In this document: in pieces, positions 8,286-10,151 of the stretch
Layout of the letters: each line of letters opens with the position of its first letter
Numbering within the stretch: position 1 is the first letter of the stretch
From: Campylobacteraceae bacterium
Lineage (GTDB): Bacteria; Campylobacterota; Campylobacteria; Campylobacterales; Campylobacteraceae
DNA: 10,151 bases
Direction: 5' to 3'
Assembly (NCBI GenBank): GCA_031256525.1
Contig: JAIRQK010000038.1
Coordinates: forward strand, 1 to 10,151
Notes under the pieces: model-generated
Database searches by the model: none
Told to the model about the DNA's origin: nothing
What the model saw: the letters and a program-made list of their open reading frames with translations, nothing else
Position numbers and translations under genes: made by a program

Positions 8286-8501
8286 ATGAAAGTAACAAAA
8301 AAAGATGTCTTAAATGCATTGGAAGAGTTTAAAAAATCAAACAAGAGCAGATTGAGAAAAGATATATACGAATTTTTGAATAAAAAATTTGGCACATCTG
8401 TTAGATGCTACAACTATAAAATCACTGACGATAAAGCAAAAGTTTCTTTAGAGGATGAAAGTGAAATGAAGTATGTAGCAAGCAAGTTTGCTAACGCGTA
8501 A
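8286..8501 (+). CDS. Small basic protein of unknown function, 71 aa
   Basis: I do not recognise this family. AAGGAG (8275-8280) lies 5 nt before the ATG, which is strong support for real translation. The protein is charged and lysine-rich, without a membrane segment or signal peptide. Residues 4-35 (KKDVLNALEEFKKSNKSRL, then KDIYEFLNKKFG) look like two or three amphipathic helices with a basic face. The rest, from TSVRCYNYKITDD, may form a short strand and a last helix. Nucleic-acid binding is a guess from charge only. It stands alone, 81 bp after hisIE, between two inverted copies of an ATTTGCAAAT site that could be its own operators. It marks the change from conserved housekeeping genes to the accessory part of the window. 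Confidence 0.75.
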   Translation: MKVTKKDVLNALEEFKKSNKSRLRKDIYEFLNKKFGTSVRCYNYKITDDKAKVSLEDESEMKYVASKFANA

Positions 8502-8509
8502 ATAAGCTT

Positions 8510-8527
8510 AATATTTGCAAATACATT
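8510..8527. repeat. Right copy of the 18-bp inverted ATTTGCAAAT site
   Basis: AATATTTGCAAATACATT is the reverse complement of the left copy at 8245-8262 except for one base; the palindromic core is 8513-8522. It starts 8 bp after the stop of the 71-aa gene and touches the stop of the decayed minus-strand fragment at 8526. Confidence 0.45.
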
Positions 8528-8713
8528 AATTATACATTTTTGCGTTGTTCCAAACCTTTTTTAGTTTATTGTCTGTAAAAGATTTTAAAAGTGGATGTAG
8601 CTTTTTCTTACAATCATTACGAGCTGCTACGGGCAATCCAAAATTTTATATAAGTTTTTCTATACTTAAATGTAAATGATAACTGTTTTTTAAAAGGCAA
8701 GTATGGCTAAACT

Positions 8714-8734
8714 TGTAATTTTTTAAAAATTACA
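8714..8734. repeat. Perfect 21-bp palindrome
   Basis: TGTAATTTTT and AAAAATTACA are perfect 10-bp arms around a single T. The sequence lies in the gene-poor stretch and is pure A/T apart from one G and one C. It could be a protein-binding site or a cruciform. As RNA the loop is too tight unless the central pairs open. Confidence 0.4.
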
Positions 8735-8750
8735 GTATTACTCAAATCAA

Positions 8751-8790
8751 TCTAAATTAATAGAGGGATTCCCCCCCATATTAATTTAGA
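8751..8790. repeat. 12-bp perfect inverted repeat with a GC-rich loop containing seven C
   Basis: TCTAAATTAATA (8751-8762) and TATTAATTTAGA (8779-8790) pair perfectly. The 16-nt loop holds GAGGG and a run of seven C (8771-8777), so that GGG can also pair with CCC inside. Such a G/C block is striking in DNA this AT-rich. No T-run follows, so it is not a standard terminator. It could be a small structured RNA, a cruciform, or the target of a site-specific enzyme. Confidence 0.5.
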
Positions 8791-8817
8791 AAAAGAATAG
8801 AAGTAAGAGGCTTAGTC

Positions 8818-8842
8818 GCAATAAGAACTTCTTGCTTTTTTT
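8818..8842 (+). terminator. Weak terminator-like hairpin with T-run
   Basis: GCAA (8818-8821) pairs with TTGC (8832-8835), with two more pairs inside, and seven T follow directly (8836-8842). It could end a short plus-strand RNA containing the hairpin at 8751-8790. The stem is short and has a mismatch. The same bases are Lys codons in the minus-strand fragment. Confidence 0.25.
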
Positions 8843-8910
8843 AACTTTAAGACTGAATTTAAAATCAGCTATCATTTTACTTCATTTTATACCAAGGTGG
8901 TAGGTATATA

Positions 8911-8944
8911 CAAAATATTTTTGTTATTCCATAAAAATATTTTG
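8911..8944. repeat. 12-bp perfect inverted repeat (A/T stem)
   Basis: CAAAATATTTTT (8911-8922) and AAAAATATTTTG (8933-8944) pair perfectly around a 10-nt loop, GTTATTCCAT. It is nested in a wider inverted pair, TTTTTTAACTT (8837-8847) and AAGTTAAAAAA (8953-8963). It is 55 bp upstream of the first CRISPR-like repeat. The function is not known. Confidence 0.4.
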
Positions 8945-8998
8945 AAGTTGTCAAGTTAAAAAACATTGTTGTTTTATTTCAGCAAAATTATTCTTTTA

Positions 8999-9164
8999 GT
9001 TATAGCAGCCTATCTTTCCAAAATATGTTATAATTCTAAGTTCTGAAATTGAGTAGTCCATTTTGTTATAGCAACCTATCTTTCCAAAATATGTTATAAC
9101 CTATAATCAAGTTATTATCATATCTTTGGTTATAGCTACTTTTCTTCCAGAAATATGTTACACT
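8999..9164 (+). CRISPR. Short degenerate CRISPR array, three 36-bp repeats and two spacers, type II-like
   Basis: Repeats lie at 8999-9034, 9065-9100 and 9129-9164, each exactly 36 bp; spacers are 9035-9064 (30 bp) and 9101-9128 (28 bp) and unrelated to each other. Repeat 2 is taken as consensus: it starts GTTATAGCAACC and ends TATGTTATAAC, so its ends are inverted (GTTATA/TATAAC). Repeat 1 matches it at 34 of 36 positions and repeat 3 at 27 of 36, as expected for a worn distal repeat. Length 36 with spacers near 30, a GTT start and the TATGTTATAA extended -10-like end recall type II-C arrays of Campylobacter and Neisseria, where each repeat carries its own promoter. No cas9, cas1, cas2 or anti-repeat (tracrRNA) was found in the window. 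It is probably a relic, or an orphan array served in trans. Confidence 0.75.
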
Positions 9165-9186
9165 TGCATAGATAATATATTTTTTG

Positions 9187-9192
9187 AGGAGG
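9187..9192 (+). promoter_or_regulatory. Strong ribosome binding site before a non-canonical ATA start
   Basis: AGGAGG is a perfect Shine-Dalgarno match, 5 nt before ATA at 9198 and directly followed by an in-frame TAA (9195-9197). It fixes the likely start of the Cys-rich frame although no ATG, GTG or TTG is available. Confidence 0.6.
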
Positions 9193-9197
9193 CGTAA

Positions 9198-9413
9198 ATA
9201 GAACTTAATAGAATTGATTTTGTTCAAGACAAAAAGTGCAATCGTTTTAAACGCCCATTAACAATTGCACATATTGCACTAAACAATGGAGAAGAGATCT
9301 GTTTTGGGTCAGAATGTGCAAAAAAAGAGATATTTAACCCAATATTTTTTTGTTGGTATAAGTTCAACGATAACACTTATTGTAGTTTATGCAGTTTTAG
9401 AGATAAAGCATAG
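9198..9413 (+). CDS. Small cysteine-rich (probable zinc-binding) protein, apparent ATA start
   Basis: The frame encodes 71 residues beginning (I/M)ELNRIDFVQDKKC and ending YCSLCSFRDKA, and contains no ATG, GTG or TTG codon. An in-frame TAA lies just before ATA, and AGGAGG stands 5 nt from ATA, so ATA is the best start; otherwise a former ATG has mutated by one base. Six cysteines, C14, C35, C40, C52, C62 and C65, and the segment NNGEEICFGSECAKK suggest a small zinc ribbon. I recall FGSECAKK-like motifs in small phage and archaeal zinc proteins, but cannot name a family. It starts 33 bp after the last CRISPR repeat and ends 19 bp from the convergent viperin stop. It may be a live gene with rare initiation or a fresh pseudogene. 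Confidence 0.5.
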   Translation: MELNRIDFVQDKKCNRFKRPLTIAHIALNNGEEICFGSECAKKEIFNPIFFCWYKFNDNTYCSLCSFRDKA

Positions 9414-9432
9414 AGAGCACTAAGCAATTTAT

Positions 9433-10151
9433 TTACATTGAGTATCTACTTTTGAATTTACCCTTGTCAAATGCGACCTGCGAAAAAGCTCGTTCTAAAC
9501 CAACTTCAAAAATAGGATCACTATAGCGGTATTTTTGACCATTTCCATTTTGAAAAAATCTGCCAGATGGGTCAATCATTAAGTAACCTTGAATCATTTT
9601 ATCCTCATCTTCTATAACAACATTTTCTTTTTTGATAGACTCTCCATTAATTCTTAAAAAATGCCTAAATTGTTCATCTGAAACACAATCTTCCCCATCA
9701 AAAGATAGTTGACGCAAAATTTTCAGCCTATGGGGTTTATATGCTTGTAATTGCTCCACGATATTTGTATTATAATTGTACTTGCTGACTACAATATTGA
9801 ATTTCAATCCGATTTTGTAATTGTTCAATTTTATTATATTGATAATATTTTCCAGTTTCTCTTTAGACAGATAGTTTTTGCCAAAATATCTACCTATGTT
9901 TAAACAAGTTGCCCTATCCAAACTATCTATTGAAATGCCTATCATATTTAAGTGTTCCAGTATATTTGAATGAGATTCAAGTAAAGAGCCATTTGTTATT
10001 AAAGAGGTGTCAAAACCCATCTCTTTTGCCTTAATAACTATTTTGTTAAAAATATTTTTTTTGAGCAGTAACGGTTCTCCGCCTGCAAAATTTAAGCGTA
10101 TAGAGGTGATCTCTTCACCCATCAATTTACTAATAACCTCTTTTTGCGATA
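9433..10151 (-). CDS. Prokaryotic viperin (pVip), radical-SAM ddh-nucleotide synthase, N-terminus beyond the window
   Basis: Viperins use a [4Fe-4S] cluster and SAM to turn nucleoside triphosphates into 3'-deoxy-3',4'-didehydro forms that stop viral RNA synthesis; bacterial and archaeal members defend against phage. The 238 visible residues are open to the window edge, so the ATG at 10122 is internal. Seen in order: RLNFAGGEPLL (human NFSGGEPFL), SLITNGSLL, MIGISIDSLDRATCLNIGR (human LAISCDSFDEEVNVLIGRG), LKFNIVVSKYN, HRLKILRQLSFDGED (human RWKVFQCLLIEGEN), GYLMIDPSGRFF (human SYLILDEYMRFL) and DPIFEVGLERAFSQVAFD. Human segments are from memory. The C-terminal match separates it from other radical-SAM activating enzymes. 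The CxxxCxxC cluster motif should lie about 15 codons beyond the edge and cannot be checked. It is convergent with the Cys-rich frame; any nucleotide-kinase partner would be outside. Confidence 0.88.
   Translation of the reverse strand, partial: SQKEVISKLMGEEITSIRLNFAGGEPLLLKKNIFNKIVIKAKEMGFDTSLITNGSLLESHSNILEHLNMIGISIDSLDRATCLNIGRYFGKNYLSKEKLENIINIIKLNNYKIGLKFNIVVSKYNYNTNIVEQLQAYKPHRLKILRQLSFDGEDCVSDEQFRHFLRINGESIKKENVVIEDEDKMIQGYLMIDPSGRFFQNGNGQKYRYSDPIFEVGLERAFSQVAFDKGKFKSRYSM

Larger units (their letters stand above)
8526..8875 (-). pseudogene. Possible decayed periplasmic solute-binding protein gene (two end fragments)
   Basis: On the minus strand, 8875-8786 encodes a 29-residue peptide, MIADFKF then a Lys/Arg cluster and RLSLLLLFFF, which looks like a signal peptide cut off by a stop. 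Further on, 8645-8526 is open for 39 residues (NFGLPVAARNDC, KKLHPLLKSF, VWNNAKMYN, stop). The GLPVAARND segment followed by LHPLLKSF and VW resembles the C-terminal end of substrate-binding domains, where an AVRKD-like strand precedes the last helices. Between them all frames carry stops. A whole gene of this kind needs 700-900 bp, so most of the middle would be gone. This reading is an inference from short segments and could be chance, especially for the N-terminal piece, which is simple A/T-rich sequence. Confidence 0.3.

Noticed and set aside
8703..8724. Tiny reading frame MAKLVIF after AAAGGC
   Set aside because: Seven codons ending in a palindrome; a chance ATG with a weak ribosome site in noncoding DNA.
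8502..8998. tracrRNA anti-repeat for the CRISPR-like array
   Set aside because: I searched both strands for a stretch complementary to the 36-bp repeat. Only weak partial similarity (ATTCCATAAAAATATTTTG region, about 8926-8944) is present, and it is better explained by the local hairpin.
8999..9164. The three 36-bp units as operator iterons or transposon ends
   Set aside because: Iterons are usually shorter and on helical spacing, and transposon ends would be paired. Fixed 36-bp length with near-30-bp unique spacers and a worn last unit fits CRISPR better.
10120..10125. TTG or ATG near 10122-10125 as the real start of the viperin gene
   Set aside because: The frame stays open to the window edge, and a start here would remove the radical-SAM CxxxCxxC cluster motif, which must lie upstream of NFAGGEP.

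Overview
The window looks like a chromosomal segment of an AT-rich member of the Campylobacterota (Epsilonproteobacteria), most like the free-living Sulfurimonas/Sulfurovum/Arcobacter type. This rests on the gene order (SPFH protein, ilvE, bcp, and then fabZ-lpxA-clpX-mreB, which as I remember is close to the Campylobacter jejuni order), on the protein sequences, on short intergenic gaps and on TTG starts behind good Shine-Dalgarno sites. No species can be named from sequence alone.

Region 1 (1-3839, minus strand) is a tight cluster read queH, fabZ, lpxA, clpX, mreB. It joins tRNA queuosine maturation, fatty-acid and lipid A synthesis, the ClpXP unfoldase and the cell-shape actin. mreB runs off the left edge. 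Region 2 (3840-5464) holds a DMT/EamA permease on the plus strand convergent with a Bcp/PrxQ peroxiredoxin. A 148-bp divergent spacer with two perfect palindromes separates bcp from ilvE. Region 3 (5465-8204, plus strand) is an ilvE, SPFH/prohibitin-like protein, hisIE run with gaps of 15 and 19 nt, mixing amino-acid synthesis with a membrane-scaffold protein.

Region 4 (8205-10151) is different and looks like an accessory or defence region. It starts with a 71-aa unknown protein flanked by two inverted copies of an 18-bp site with core ATTTGCAAAT. About 500 bp without an intact gene follow. They hold perfect hairpins, a run of seven C, and on the minus strand two fragments that could be the ends of a decayed periplasmic solute-binding protein. 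Then comes a short degenerate CRISPR array: three 36-bp repeats and spacers of 30 and 28 bp, with an extended -10-like element in the repeat as in type II-C arrays. Next is a small cysteine-rich protein frame with an excellent ribosome binding site but no ATG, GTG or TTG, so that ATA is the apparent start. Last, convergent with it and cut by the right edge, is a radical-SAM gene that I identify as a prokaryotic viperin (pVip), an antiviral enzyme making ddh-nucleotide chain terminators.

The most interesting part is therefore 8999-10151, where a CRISPR relic, an odd Cys-rich mini-gene and a viperin lie within 1.2 kb. No cas gene, transposase, integrase, rRNA or tRNA is visible in the window.
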